Shown: in pieces, positions 17,667 to 26,057 of the stretch
How the letters are laid out: each line of letters opens with the position of its first letter
Numbering within the stretch: the stretch's first letter is position 1
DNA from: a bacterium
GTDB lineage: Bacteria; Latescibacterota; Latescibacteria; Latescibacterales; Latescibacteraceae
Direction of reading: 5' to 3'
NCBI GenBank assembly: GCA_021372535.1
Contig: JAJFUH010000152.1
Coordinates: 1-50,300, forward strand
DNA length: 50,300 bases
The notes under the pieces: generated by a model
Told to the model about the DNA's origin: nothing
The model's database searches: none
What the model saw: the letters and a program-made list of their open reading frames with translations, nothing else
Translations under genes and position numbers: made by a program

Positions 17667-18585
17667 GGCTGTTCCCCACAAGGTGAATGAAAATTTCATG
17701 GAGCGAAGGAACTTTTATCTCGAATGCACGGACACGTGTTCTTTCCATGAGCGTGCGGAGAAAGTCCTGGTGATCGGTCTGTTCCCTGAGAACGACTTCG
17801 ATACGTCTGCCGGCCGGCATGGTTTTCATGACCATTGGAAGACTGCCGATAAAGGATGTGTCTCCCTCGATTTCGAGGCTTACGATATTGGAAGTATATC
17901 GTGAGCGGATTTCATCGAGTGTGCCGTCGATGACTTTTTCACCCTTGTTGATGAGCAGGATATAATCGCACAGCTTCTCGGCATGTTCCATCATGTGCGT
18001 CGAAAAGATAACAGTCTTGCCCGATTCGCGAATCGAGAGCATGATACCCTTGACGAGTTCGAGGTTTATCGGATCGAGCCCGGAAAACGGCTCATCGAAA
18101 ATCACGAGGTCGGGATTGTTGATCACTGTGGCAATGACCTGAAGTTTCTGCTGCATACCCCGTGACAGATCGTTCACTTTTTTATCGGCCCACCGGGCGA
18201 GATCCATTTTCCCGAGCCAGTAAGGTATTGCCTGCCGAAGACTGTTTTCGTTCATTCCTTTGATGCTGCCGATATAGGAGAGGACGTTTTTCACGGTCAT
18301 TTTGCGGTATAAACCCCGTTCTTCGGGCAGGTATCCGATTCTGTCCCGGATACGGTCGAATACGGACTCTCCCAGAATCGAAATACTGCCGCTGTCGGGG
18401 CGTATGATATTCATGATCATCCTGATGGTGGTCGTTTTCCCTGCGCCGTTCGGGCCGATAAAACCGTATATGCAGCCTGACGGCAGCCGCGCGCTCAGAT
18501 TTTTCACTGCCTTGACACCATCGAAATTCTTCGATACATCGTCGATTACAAGGGCGTCTGTATTCACGGCGTCTGTGCCTCGCAT
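17650..18585 (-). CDS. ABC transporter ATP-binding protein (NatA-like)
   Basis: A 311-residue ATPase with all motifs: Walker A GPNGAGKTT (44-52), Q-loop region YLPEERGLYRKM (85-96), signature LSRGMQQ (140-146), Walker B LVIFDEP (160-166) and the switch His in FSTHMMEHAE. The EERGLY form of the Q-loop and the C-terminal extension (about 225-311) are typical of the NatA branch, which works with ABC-2 permeases. Its partner permease overlaps its 3' end. It lies at the cytoplasmic face of the membrane complex. The gene is first in a two-gene operon, with its promoter probably in the 360-nt gap to its right. Confidence 0.93.
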   Translation of the reverse strand: MRGTDAVNTDALVIDDVSKNFDGVKAVKNLSARLPSGCIYGFIGPNGAGKTTTIRMIMNIIRPDSGSISILGESVFDRIRDRIGYLPEERGLYRKMTVKNVLSYIGSIKGMNENSLRQAIPYWLGKMDLARWADKKVNDLSRGMQQKLQVIATVINNPDLVIFDEPFSGLDPINLELVKGIMLSIRESGKTVIFSTHMMEHAEKLCDYILLINKGEKVIDGTLDEIRSRYTSNIVSLEIEGDTSFIGSLPMVMKTMPAGRRIEVVLREQTDHQDFLRTLMERTRVRAFEIKVPSLHEIFIHLVGNSHEQNS

Positions 18586-18945
18586 GTTACGAGTTATTGG
18601 TTTTCTGAATTTATCAGATTTTTCGGTTCTCTAAATTCCAACTTTCGTTTTCTTTCGACGTTCTGCTGAATAATCACTTCTACCGCGTTCCGTCTACATA
18701 TACAACGTAAAAGTGATCGATATTCATTTAAAAATTTGATTAATCACGAAAATATTTTTTACGCACGCTGTAAAACGTAACTGACAGTGGTAAAGAGTGG
18801 AGAAAATTTCCCATATAATACTCTTATTTACAGTAAAATGCAATACAAAAACGGGCCTGCGTTTCACGGCAAACCCGTTTTCGGTAGAATCCCGCCCTCA
18901 AATGATTTCCACCGGATATGGTTTCTCACCGGCTTATTGAACCGG
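18586..18945. other. Intergenic region between leftward genes
   Basis: The right end carries the terminator hairpin of the Gfo/Idh/MocA gene (18848-18881). The remainder is AT-rich and likely holds the promoter of the ABC exporter operon, though no clear -35/-10 pair was found. No gene is supported. Confidence 0.5.
18848..18881 (-). terminator. Rho-independent terminator of the Gfo/Idh/MocA gene
   Basis: Read on the minus strand, AAAACGGG and CCCGTTTT form an 8-bp stem (18874-18881 with 18848-18855) around an 18-nt loop and are followed by TTTTTG. It lies 64 nt beyond the stop codon of the oxidoreductase gene. Confidence 0.68.
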
Positions 18946-20244
18946 TTATCCCGGAATCACCGTCTCTTTTTGAGCATCCCAGAGGAAGGTCTTGTTCTGA
19001 CGGTACGATTCGACAGCCATCTTGATCGCCACCATGGTCGTACAGCCGAGGTCGACATTGCAGAAGAGCTTTTCGTCCTTACGGATGGCGTCGATGAAAT
19101 TGCCCTCGAGGTCACGGGTGTTTTCGGCGTGTACGGTAACTTTATCGTAGCCGCCGTTCAAATCCCTGAACTCCTTGACATACGAGCCGTTCCCCTCCAT
19201 GACGGGCATACCGTTGAATTCGATGGTGCCATACTGCCCGTAAATCCGTGTCGGTATCTGCGTATCGTTGGTGAGCACGCTTTCAAGGAACACGGTGTAT
19301 TCGCTGGGGTAGTCGACGGTCATCATGAATACATCGGGAACATCCCTGCCATCCTTCTTGATATAGAGGCCCCCGCTCGCGTTGACCCGCCGCGGATACT
19401 CGCCGTTTTCGCCGGCAAGCGAAATGAGCAGCGGTGCGAGACGGTGATAGAGCAGATCGGTCGCCACGCCGCCGTTGTACCGGAAATACCGGCGGAACCT
19501 GAAGAAATGATCGGGATTCCAGGGGATTTTCGGGGCAAGGTTATACTTCCACCCGAGCCACTGATCCCAGTCGATGAAATTGTCTCCCTTTTCGTAGGGA
19601 CCTGCGGCTTCGTTGATGGTACCGAGCGCCCCGAACGCGCCGTCGGACTTCGGATTACGGTTGTAGGTTCCCTGCGCCCAGGTGACCTTGCCGACACGGC
19701 CGTCCTTGATGACATCGCGGGCTTTCCAGAACTGATCGTCCGCCGTGTAGTTCGGGCCGACCTGGAGTTTCTTCCCGAGCCGTTTCACGGCATTGCGGAC
19801 CTCGATTGCCTGCTCGACGGTCAGGGTCATGGGTTTTTCGCAGTAGACATGCTTGCCGGATTCCATGGCTTCAATGGATATCTTCGAATGCCAGTGGTCG
19901 GGAGTCGCTATGAGAACGGCGTCGATATCCTTGCGGTCGAGGAGCTTGCGGTAGTCGAGATACCCTTCGGTATTGAAGCCCTTTTCCTTGCATATGCCAA
20001 CAGCTTTGTTGATTCTGCGCTGATAGCAGTCGGATATTCCGATAACCTGTATATTATCATCGGCGCTGCGCCCCACGAGACTGTTGACATGGCCCGAGCC
20101 CATGCCTCCTACTCCGATAACACCAAAATTGATACGGTCGTTGGCGCCTGAGACCGTTGAGGGGATCAGCCCGCCGAGAGAGAAAGCGCCTGCCGCTGCT
20201 GCAGCCGTTTTCAGGAATGTTCGTCGTGAAGGTTGTCGAGTCAT
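18946..20244 (-). CDS. Tat-exported Gfo/Idh/MocA-family oxidoreductase
   Basis: A 432-residue protein with a textbook twin-arginine signal, SRRTFLKTAAAAAGAF (6-21). It has an NAD(P)-binding Rossmann domain with GVIGVGGMG and the family motif CEKPM, whose Lys is usually catalytic, then the C-terminal beta-sheet domain. These enzymes oxidise or reduce sugars and related polyols with a bound or free nicotinamide cofactor. Tat export suggests folding with cofactor in the cytoplasm before release. It lies 115 nt downstream of the PIG-L deacetylase gene on the same strand, so the two may act on the same carbohydrate. ATG 20244 has AAAGGA seven nt upstream. Confidence 0.93.
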   Translation of the reverse strand: MTRQPSRRTFLKTAAAAAGAFSLGGLIPSTVSGANDRINFGVIGVGGMGSGHVNSLVGRSADDNIQVIGISDCYQRRINKAVGICKEKGFNTEGYLDYRKLLDRKDIDAVLIATPDHWHSKISIEAMESGKHVYCEKPMTLTVEQAIEVRNAVKRLGKKLQVGPNYTADDQFWKARDVIKDGRVGKVTWAQGTYNRNPKSDGAFGALGTINEAAGPYEKGDNFIDWDQWLGWKYNLAPKIPWNPDHFFRFRRYFRYNGGVATDLLYHRLAPLLISLAGENGEYPRRVNASGGLYIKKDGRDVPDVFMMTVDYPSEYTVFLESVLTNDTQIPTRIYGQYGTIEFNGMPVMEGNGSYVKEFRDLNGGYDKVTVHAENTRDLEGNFIDAIRKDEKLFCNVDLGCTTMVAIKMAVESYRQNKTFLWDAQKETVIPG

Positions 20245-20359
20245 GAACGGTTCCTTTCATTGTTTCGTATGAGTATGTGGATAACCTGTTGCTGGAACGG
20301 TCAATGGTTTAAATTAATCCGTGGGAAAGGTCAAGAAAACATGCTCCGCCTTCCGGACA

Positions 20360-21295
20360 TTATTGCCCGAAAAACGGGAAGAGCTTTTTCAGGTCCTGCT
20401 CCGAGGGACGGCGTCCATATTCGCAGACCTCGAAGGCTTCCGCGGTCTTCACATTCTTTCCCTTTTCCTCGCCGTACAGTTTGGTCAGCAAGTCACGGTA
20501 CTGATCGGCTGTTCTTACAAATCCCCGTCTGAAGCCGTCGCTGACACGTTTATATGCCGCCGCACGTTCCGTTTCGTTTTTCGGAATCATTGATTCGTTT
20601 CCGCTGACACCGGCTTCGACAAACTGAGATTCCATCTGGGCAAGCGCCGCGAGCTTCGTATCGATGACATCATCGGTAGAAACCACGATGTCGGGCTTGA
20701 AGGGAGCAGGCTTCTGGAAGCCGTCAGAGAAATACATGAACACGGGATTTTTGGTCAGGTGCGGCGTATCCGGGCAGAAAAAGGGTACGGTGACCATGAA
20801 CGCGGCATCCTGGACAAGAATCCCCGTATACCGGTGATCGGGATGATAATCGTTCGTGCGGGGCGCCAGCACGATATCCGCTTTCCACTCACGGATGAGA
20901 CGGGTGATGATCTTGCGGTTTTCCAGAGTCGGCATGAGCTCGCCGTCGTGGTTATCGAGCACTTCGGTCACGATGCCGAACATCTCCGCCGCCTTGTGTA
21001 CTTCGTCGGCGCGTCGCTGCGCAAGGGGGCCGCCAGCCATTTTCCAGTGACCTATATCGCCGTTTGTCACCGATACGAATTTGACATGATGCCCCTGCTT
21101 GGCCCAGAGCATGGCCACCCCGCCAGCTTTGAGTTCGCAGTCATCCGGATGTGCACCGAAAGCGATAATATTCAGCTTGCCGTCATCGGGAGGAGTCGCC
21201 GAAGCTTTTTGCCCCGAAGCCGGAGCTGTAACGCAGAACACGAGCGCCATTACGAGGAAAGTAATGCCAATGAATGATGAACCATGCTTTCCCAT
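20360..21295 (-). CDS. Exported PIG-L family deacetylase
   Basis: A 311-residue protein with a signal peptide (about 1-29, ending PASGQ). The metal-binding motif AHPDDCE (48-54) and a later HPDH identify the PIG-L/LmbE family, zinc enzymes that remove N-acetyl groups from GlcNAc-containing compounds. Here it acts outside the cytoplasm. I chose ATG 21295, with AGGAG seven nt upstream; an in-frame GTG directly before it is too close to that site. The next gene on the same strand encodes a Gfo/Idh/MocA oxidoreductase, consistent with amino-sugar processing, though this pairing is inference. Confidence 0.9.
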   Translation of the reverse strand: MGKHGSSFIGITFLVMALVFCVTAPASGQKASATPPDDGKLNIIAFGAHPDDCELKAGGVAMLWAKQGHHVKFVSVTNGDIGHWKMAGGPLAQRRADEVHKAAEMFGIVTEVLDNHDGELMPTLENRKIITRLIREWKADIVLAPRTNDYHPDHRYTGILVQDAAFMVTVPFFCPDTPHLTKNPVFMYFSDGFQKPAPFKPDIVVSTDDVIDTKLAALAQMESQFVEAGVSGNESMIPKNETERAAAYKRVSDGFRRGFVRTADQYRDLLTKLYGEEKGKNVKTAEAFEVCEYGRRPSEQDLKKLFPFFGQ

Positions 21296-21699
21296 CACCT
21301 GTCTCCTTGTGAAAAGGTTGAAAAATTATCAATAATACAGGATATGATTACACTGTCCGGTGTCATGATGACCAGTAAGTATTACAACTCTGATACGAAT
21401 ACAGTAAATAAACGCCGTGTGTTGAAAAACACAAGGGAAAACCCTTACCGGGAGTATCCCGTTTTCGAGAGATTCATACATATATGAATTATCCGGAGAT
21501 AAGCCTGCGTTTAATTATCGAAAAATGTCTCCGTCACTAATCTGTCTCATCGCGGGTTTGAAAGAGTTTCGTCAGGGACTTCTCGAAAGCAGCACGGCAT
21601 TTCAATGCCGGACATGAAAATATACACTTATTTTTTTATCTATTCGGAAACCCGGCTGCATAATATTCTATGAATGTACGGAAAAGGGAAAAAGTGGTC
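21296..21699. other. Intergenic region with inverted repeat copy
   Basis: 404 nt between two leftward genes. It contains copy 2 of the 48-nt palindrome-headed repeat (21564-21611, reverse orientation). The rest is AT-rich and probably includes the promoter of the PIG-L gene. No gene is supported. Confidence 0.5.
21564..21611 (-). repeat. 48-nt palindrome-headed dispersed repeat, copy 2
   Basis: The reverse complement begins CCGGCATT-GA-AATGCCG and runs to AAGTCCCTGACGAAACTC. It aligns without gaps to 2116-2163, about 75% identical by eye, with a compensatory base-pair change in the palindrome. Confidence 0.7.
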
Positions 21700-23472
21700 T
21701 CACACCCATTCGAGCGTCCGTTCGAGGTGTTCGTTGTGCAGTATCGATGAGGGACCGAGGCGAAGCTCGATATTTCTGCTTCCGGCGACAAGACGGCGCA
21801 GTTCGGTGGTCACAACGCGCATACGGTCGTAGGTTGCGACAGTGAAGCTCTGACGGCGTTCCTGAAACTGCCTTTTGTACCCGGGAGGAATATGGGCTTC
21901 TTTCCCGGAGGCCAGATCCGTTCGGTAGATAAGCGAGCCTTTCTCGAAAACGACGAGGTTTTTACGGCGGTGTGCGGAGTTTTCCGCTTCCCATGCAAGG
22001 GATGATTCAGAGAGCAGGCAGAACCACCGCGCGCGGCGGGCTGCATGCGCCCCGCGGATGATGACATGTTCGAGGGCATCCACTGTCGATTCCGATGTCC
22101 ATGATGGCTGTTCGGCGGGTATCCCTTCATCGGCGGCGGCTGTTTCCATATCGGAGCCTGTGCCGTTTTCATCGGATTCTTCCGGAGATAATTCCCTGAT
22201 CCGTTCTCTCCACAGGTGCGCCCCGAGACGAAAAAGCGCCTGTATCCCGGTCTTCTCCGAAAGCATATCGCTGTGACGGCGGAGAAACATATCGAATCCC
22301 GACCGGAAACAATCGATATCCGGGATGTACGGGGCCGGTATTCCGAGCGCCCCGGAGCAGGCCTGTTCATCGAACTGACCGTTCATACCGCCGTGTTCGA
22401 CAAGCCCGGCAATCCGTGCGAGCGGCGCCAGTGATTCCTTCGCAGGCAGCGGCCCGACAGGATGATATTCGTCGGCCCGTTCGCTGAACTGCACGAGGTC
22501 GTCCGAGGAGAACCAGATTGTCCGGTCACGGTCACGGAGCGAGATGTTGTAGGGGGGCGAGAGACGTTTTATTTCGTCCGATTCGAGGACTGCGGCTTCG
22601 AGGGCCGATGCGGTGACGGTCACATCGATGTTTACCGCCTGTGTCAGCATCTCGAGGATATGTTCGCCGTGGCCGTTCCGTTTCTGAAAATAGCTGTTGA
22701 CACGGCGCCTGAGCGAGCGCGCTTTACCGACATAGAGAACATCGCCGTTCGAGCGGAGCATCCGGTATACTCCCGGCACATCGGGTACATCGAGCCTGAG
22801 TCCGGGATTCATGGGATAGAATCTTCCCGACCGTGGAAAAGCTTCGGTATTGGACAGCCATTCGCGCAGTTCATCGAGTGTGGTTATACCGTGCTCGTCC
22901 TCGAGCAGGTCGAGCAGATTTTTCCAGATGAACGCGGTGGCGTCAACATGGTCGGCAGACCGCCGGAGCTCGGCGACCGAATAGCCGAAATAACCGGCAA
23001 TCGCCCTGAGTCCTCTGCGCGGCAGGTAGGGAAGGAGACGGATCACAAGCTCGTGCGTACACACTATATCGAGGGGAAACGGAGTATGAGCGGAATTCTG
23101 CCCGTGAAGATGCCGCAGGAATGGTTCCTCGAACCGTGCAAAATGGATGACTGTCGGGCATGTTTTCAAACCACCGTCTTTTGCCACTGTATCTGCGGCT
23201 GCGTCAAGTTTTTCCCATACACCGGCAGGTGTATCCGCCGAAACAAGATCGGTACGGGTGATGCCGGTAATACGGGTTACCTGACGGGGTATATCGGCAT
23301 TATCGGGCAGCGCGACGAGGCAGCTTTCGGCGGGACAGGGCGTTTCATTTCCCGTTTCCGAGGCCCGAAAGGGCGCCCAGCCGATTTCGAGCAGATGCCC
23401 TTTTTCGGGATTTGCGCCGGTTGCCTGGCAGTCGAGCACCAGGACTTCAAGGTCTGAAAGACGAGCGGACAT
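21700..23472 (-). CDS. DEDDh exonuclease plus GIY-YIG nuclease (Cho/UvrC-N-like)
   Basis: A 590-residue cytoplasmic protein. The N-terminal DnaQ-like domain (about 8-190) has LDCQATG (13-19), HFARFEEP (110-117) and HVDATAF (175-181), the positions of exo motifs I-III; motif I has Gln16 where DnaQ usually has Glu. A GIY-YIG nuclease domain follows (about 230-310) with GVYRML, LYVGKA and E297 in LESDEIKRLSPPYN, as in the UvrC N-terminus and Cho. The C-terminal 280 residues match nothing I can name. DnaQ-GIY fusions occur in several phyla and are thought to act in nucleotide excision repair. There is no UvrC HhH domain. It is transcribed alone and divergently from the beta-helix gene. Confidence 0.87.
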   Translation of the reverse strand: MSARLSDLEVLVLDCQATGANPEKGHLLEIGWAPFRASETGNETPCPAESCLVALPDNADIPRQVTRITGITRTDLVSADTPAGVWEKLDAAADTVAKDGGLKTCPTVIHFARFEEPFLRHLHGQNSAHTPFPLDIVCTHELVIRLLPYLPRRGLRAIAGYFGYSVAELRRSADHVDATAFIWKNLLDLLEDEHGITTLDELREWLSNTEAFPRSGRFYPMNPGLRLDVPDVPGVYRMLRSNGDVLYVGKARSLRRRVNSYFQKRNGHGEHILEMLTQAVNIDVTVTASALEAAVLESDEIKRLSPPYNISLRDRDRTIWFSSDDLVQFSERADEYHPVGPLPAKESLAPLARIAGLVEHGGMNGQFDEQACSGALGIPAPYIPDIDCFRSGFDMFLRRHSDMLSEKTGIQALFRLGAHLWRERIRELSPEESDENGTGSDMETAAADEGIPAEQPSWTSESTVDALEHVIIRGAHAARRARWFCLLSESSLAWEAENSAHRRKNLVVFEKGSLIYRTDLASGKEAHIPPGYKRQFQERRQSFTVATYDRMRVVTTELRRLVAGSRNIELRLGPSSILHNEHLERTLEWV

Positions 23473-23609
23473 ACCAGATACTCATAGAGCGATTGATGGT
23501 GTAATCACGGTAAAACCGCGCCGGTCATTGTAATTATTTACACTCTCAGATAAAGTATAAAAAGTTTCATTATTTGTCAAGAAAAAAATGATCGCGAAAA
23601 AAATTTCCT

Positions 23610-23638
23610 TTGACAATAGTTCTATATAGAACTATCTT
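23610..23638 (+). promoter_or_regulatory. Promoter with palindromic operator in the spacer
   Basis: TTGACA (23610-23615) is followed after exactly 17 nt by TATCTT (23633-23638). The spacer and the start of the -10 box are a perfect 20-bp palindrome, ATAGTTCTATATAGAACTAT (23616-23635). A dimeric repressor bound here would block RNA polymerase. It drives the beta-helix gene at 23696. The regulator is not identified; the MarR gene 1.9 kb downstream is one candidate. Confidence 0.7.
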
Positions 23639-23695
23639 ATATGGTACTGTTTTTAGCGCGCTCAATTCCACACCCGAATGCAGAGAGAGGAAACC

Positions 23696-24757
23696 ATGAA
23701 TACAACCTGGCACATGATACTGTTGTTAATCGCCGTTTTGGCCAGCAGCACGGTGTTTGCGGAAGTCCTCCATGTCGATGTCAGACACGGGAAAGATTCC
23801 AATCCGGGTTCGCCGCAGTTGCCGTTGAAAACAATCCCTCGGGCGCTTGAAATTATCGACAGCGCCCCCGGTCCCGGCTCGTCCGTCATCAAAATCGCCC
23901 CCGGAATATATTCGCTTGAGGAGCCTGCCACAATCGGGAATAAACGGGCATATTCCGAAAATGAGCGATTGATTGTCGAAGCCGCTGTTCTTCCCGGCGA
24001 TCCCGGCTGGAAAGCCGAATCGATGCCGGTAATCGTTTCATCCGAATACCCTGAATTCTCGAACAACAAGAATCAGATGATCGAAGTGACCGGTTTGAAA
24101 GTGGCGGCCAGCCATGTCACCATCCGGGGGCTCAGGTTCACGGGAAGCCCCGCTCCGAAAATCCTGTACTATCCGATTTTCCGCGAGGGGAAAGACCTCG
24201 AAGACCTCGTCGTATCCCAGTGCATGTTTCTCTGCGACCAGCATGTCATCGCCTCGAATGTGGCGATATTGGCGAACGGTCACAGCCTTAAAGTGGATCA
24301 CTGCGTGTTCTATCGCTGCTCAAATGCCGTGGTCTTCTGGAACGCCGGGGGCAATGTGAGCAGAGGGAATTCCATGACCCACTGCATCGTCGACGGCGGT
24401 TATACATCGGGAGTCTGGCTCTGTCAGACCGCCGAGGATTTTGAATTTCATCACAATATCGTCACCAATTGCCGGTTTGCATGGATGCGGAGCGAGGGAA
24501 ACAGGAACACCTATCGACTCCATGACTGCATTATCAGTAATTTTCAATCCTATTCCGGAGTCTGCAAACCGGATTTCACTCTGAGCGACACAGGCCCGGA
24601 AATAACGTGGATCGAGGATAATGTCGAAAAAACAGGTCAGATAGAGCTCGAAAAAGGTCAGGGGCTCGATCTGGATATACCGTTCCGATATATGAACATC
24701 GTGAAAAAAACAACCGGATACGGGCTCGATGCGGGCCTGTTTCAGCGCAATCCCTGA
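23696..24757 (+). CDS. Secreted right-handed beta-helix protein (DUF1565-type)
   Basis: A 353-residue protein with a signal peptide (1-22, ending STVFA). The segment VRHGKDSNPGSPQLPLKTI (29-47) is the DUF1565 signature that opens many parallel beta-helix proteins. The rest shows the short repeated strands of such helices (CMFLCDQHVIASNVAIL, CVFYRCSNAVVFWNAGG, CIVDGGYTSGVWL). Members include polysaccharide lyases and cell-surface binding proteins; no catalytic set can be identified, so enzyme activity is not claimed. The start ATG 23696 has GAGAGGA upstream and begins the signal peptide; an ATG at 23678 would add six polar residues. Expression is probably controlled through the palindrome in its promoter. 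Confidence 0.82.
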   Translation: MNTTWHMILLLIAVLASSTVFAEVLHVDVRHGKDSNPGSPQLPLKTIPRALEIIDSAPGPGSSVIKIAPGIYSLEEPATIGNKRAYSENERLIVEAAVLPGDPGWKAESMPVIVSSEYPEFSNNKNQMIEVTGLKVAASHVTIRGLRFTGSPAPKILYYPIFREGKDLEDLVVSQCMFLCDQHVIASNVAILANGHSLKVDHCVFYRCSNAVVFWNAGGNVSRGNSMTHCIVDGGYTSGVWLCQTAEDFEFHHNIVTNCRFAWMRSEGNRNTYRLHDCIISNFQSYSGVCKPDFTLSDTGPEITWIEDNVEKTGQIELEKGQGLDLDIPFRYMNIVKKTTGYGLDAGLFQRNP

Positions 24758-24803
24758 TTCTTCTGTATATAACCATGTAATCTCAACTATTCCGAAGAAT
24801 TAA

Positions 24804-24848
24804 TAGAACGCGGATTGACGCGGATCGGACAGATTTTCGCGGATTTGT
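24804..24848 (+). repeat. CGGAT-box dispersed repeat, copy 3
   Basis: Starts TAGAACGCGGATTGACGCGG and has the four-box layout, with the third box changed to CAGAT. It belongs to a compound repeat region with a palindrome at 24875 and CTCCGTG units at 24901. Confidence 0.7.
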
Positions 24849-24874
24849 TTTTCGTACCTGACCGATGTAACGTT

Positions 24875-24902
24875 GTAGGAGTAATTCATGAATTATCCCT
24901 AC
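24875..24902. repeat. AATTCATGAATT palindrome, copy 2
   Basis: A 28-nt palindrome centred on AATTCATGAATT, with outer arms GTAGG and CCTAC and one mismatch plus one G-T pair. It belongs to the same family as 12932-12961 and 33793-33819. Confidence 0.7.
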
Positions 24903-24935
24903 TCCGTGTTCTCCGTGTCTCCGTGGTGAAATAGT
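24901..24935 (+). repeat. CTCCGTG dispersed repeat, copy 2
   Basis: Begins ACTCCGTGTTCTCCGTGTCT and continues with CCGTGGTGAAATAG; three CTCCGTG units with a 9-10 nt period. It adjoins the palindrome at 24875-24902. Confidence 0.65.
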
Positions 24936-25002
24936 TTCTATGATGAAGTAGTTAATGTATTTTTTCAGATAACACCGGCTATGGTTAAAAAGAGGAGGAA
25001 TC

Positions 25003-25473
25003 ATGAACGAACGGACAATCAGGGAAGTCTGCCTTGAACTCATGGCATCCACTGATCTCGTGTATGTGTCAACCATCGATGAGCACGGGTATCCGCAGAT
25101 TCGCGCCATGGGCAACCTGCGCAACAGGAGGCAGTTTCCGCGGCTGAGCGATTTTTTCAACCATCACCGGGACGACTTTTTAGTCTATCTGACCACAAAC
25201 AGGCCTTCCCCTAAAATGCGCCAGATCGCCGTTAATCCGAAGGCCTGTCTGTACTACTGCAACTTCTCAGAAATTCATGGTTTATTGCTGGGTGGAACGA
25301 TAGAAATAGTCGACGACCCGGAAATAAGGCACATGCTGTGGGAGGACAGCTGGATTCAGTTTTATTATGACGGCGTCGACGGTGAGGAATATAAGGTTTT
25401 GAGAGTCGTACCGTCCTTCGGGAAAGGCTGGCATAAAAGCTGCGGCGCATTTGAAATCACTTTCGGCGCATGA
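25003..25473 (+). CDS. PNPOx-like FMN-binding protein
   Basis: A 156-residue cytoplasmic protein of the pyridoxamine 5'-phosphate oxidase-like fold (split barrel). YVSTIDEHGYPQIRAM (21-36) and FLVYLTTNRPSPKMRQI (59-75) are typical of the small general-stress-type members, which bind FMN, F420 or haem and handle redox reactions on small molecules. It is unlikely to be PdxH itself, which is longer and has other motifs. The ribosome-binding site GAGGAGGAATC is strong. The MarR regulator begins 72 nt downstream, so the pair may form a small stress- or ligand-responsive operon; this is inference. Confidence 0.85.
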   Translation: MNERTIREVCLELMASTDLVYVSTIDEHGYPQIRAMGNLRNRRQFPRLSDFFNHHRDDFLVYLTTNRPSPKMRQIAVNPKACLYYCNFSEIHGLLLGGTIEIVDDPEIRHMLWEDSWIQFYYDGVDGEEYKVLRVVPSFGKGWHKSCGAFEITFGA

Positions 25474-25545
25474 TGGTAGTATAAACGGCGAGAAAATATT
25501 ATATTCCCTGCTTGCGGGAGGGTTCAGCGAAAATCGGGGGATGAA

Positions 25546-26004
25546 ATGGTAATTGAAGAAAACGACATGAAAAAGCAACGTCAGGGCGGTTTTCTCATGT
25601 CGAAAATCCATCACCTGTCGGGCCGGATTTTCAAACGCATGCTCAAGGAACACGGCATCGACGAGATCAATCCCGCTCAGGGAAGGATCATGTTCGTCCT
25701 CTGGAGTAACGATGGCATATCCATTCATGATCTGGCGAAAAAGACCTCCCTGGGCAAATCGACGCTGACCAGCATGCTGGACCGGCTGGAGAAGAACGGA
25801 TTCCTCCGCAGAGAGCCCTCGAAAGAAGACCGCCGGAAAATTCTCATCTGGCGCACCGAAAAAGACAAATCGTTTCAGAAACTGTATGTGGAAATCTCAC
25901 GGGAGATGACCGAGATATACTATGAGGGTTTTTCACAGGAAGAGAGAGACCGCTTCGAGGCTTTTCTCAAGCGGCTCCATGAAAACCTGAAGCGGTATGA
26001 GTAA
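25546..26004 (+). CDS. MarR-family transcriptional regulator
   Basis: A 152-residue winged-helix repressor. HTH residues ISIHDLAKKTSLGKSTLTSMLDRLEKNGFL (about 66-95) and the wing RREPSKEDRRKILI (96-109) are the MarR core, with helical dimerisation regions at both ends. MarR dimers bind short palindromes and release them on binding small ligands. Its own promoter region shows no palindrome. A candidate target, unproven, is the perfect 20-bp palindrome at 23616-23635. ATG 25546 has GGGGG upstream. It converges on the helicase gene across a 53-nt gap. Confidence 0.9.
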   Translation: MVIEENDMKKQRQGGFLMSKIHHLSGRIFKRMLKEHGIDEINPAQGRIMFVLWSNDGISIHDLAKKTSLGKSTLTSMLDRLEKNGFLRREPSKEDRRKILIWRTEKDKSFQKLYVEISREMTEIYYEGFSQEERDRFEAFLKRLHENLKRYE

Positions 26005-26057
26005 CGTCACACCCTCAGTGCGCTGGAACATGCCGGATAGCCTTCACCGGGCTGTTT

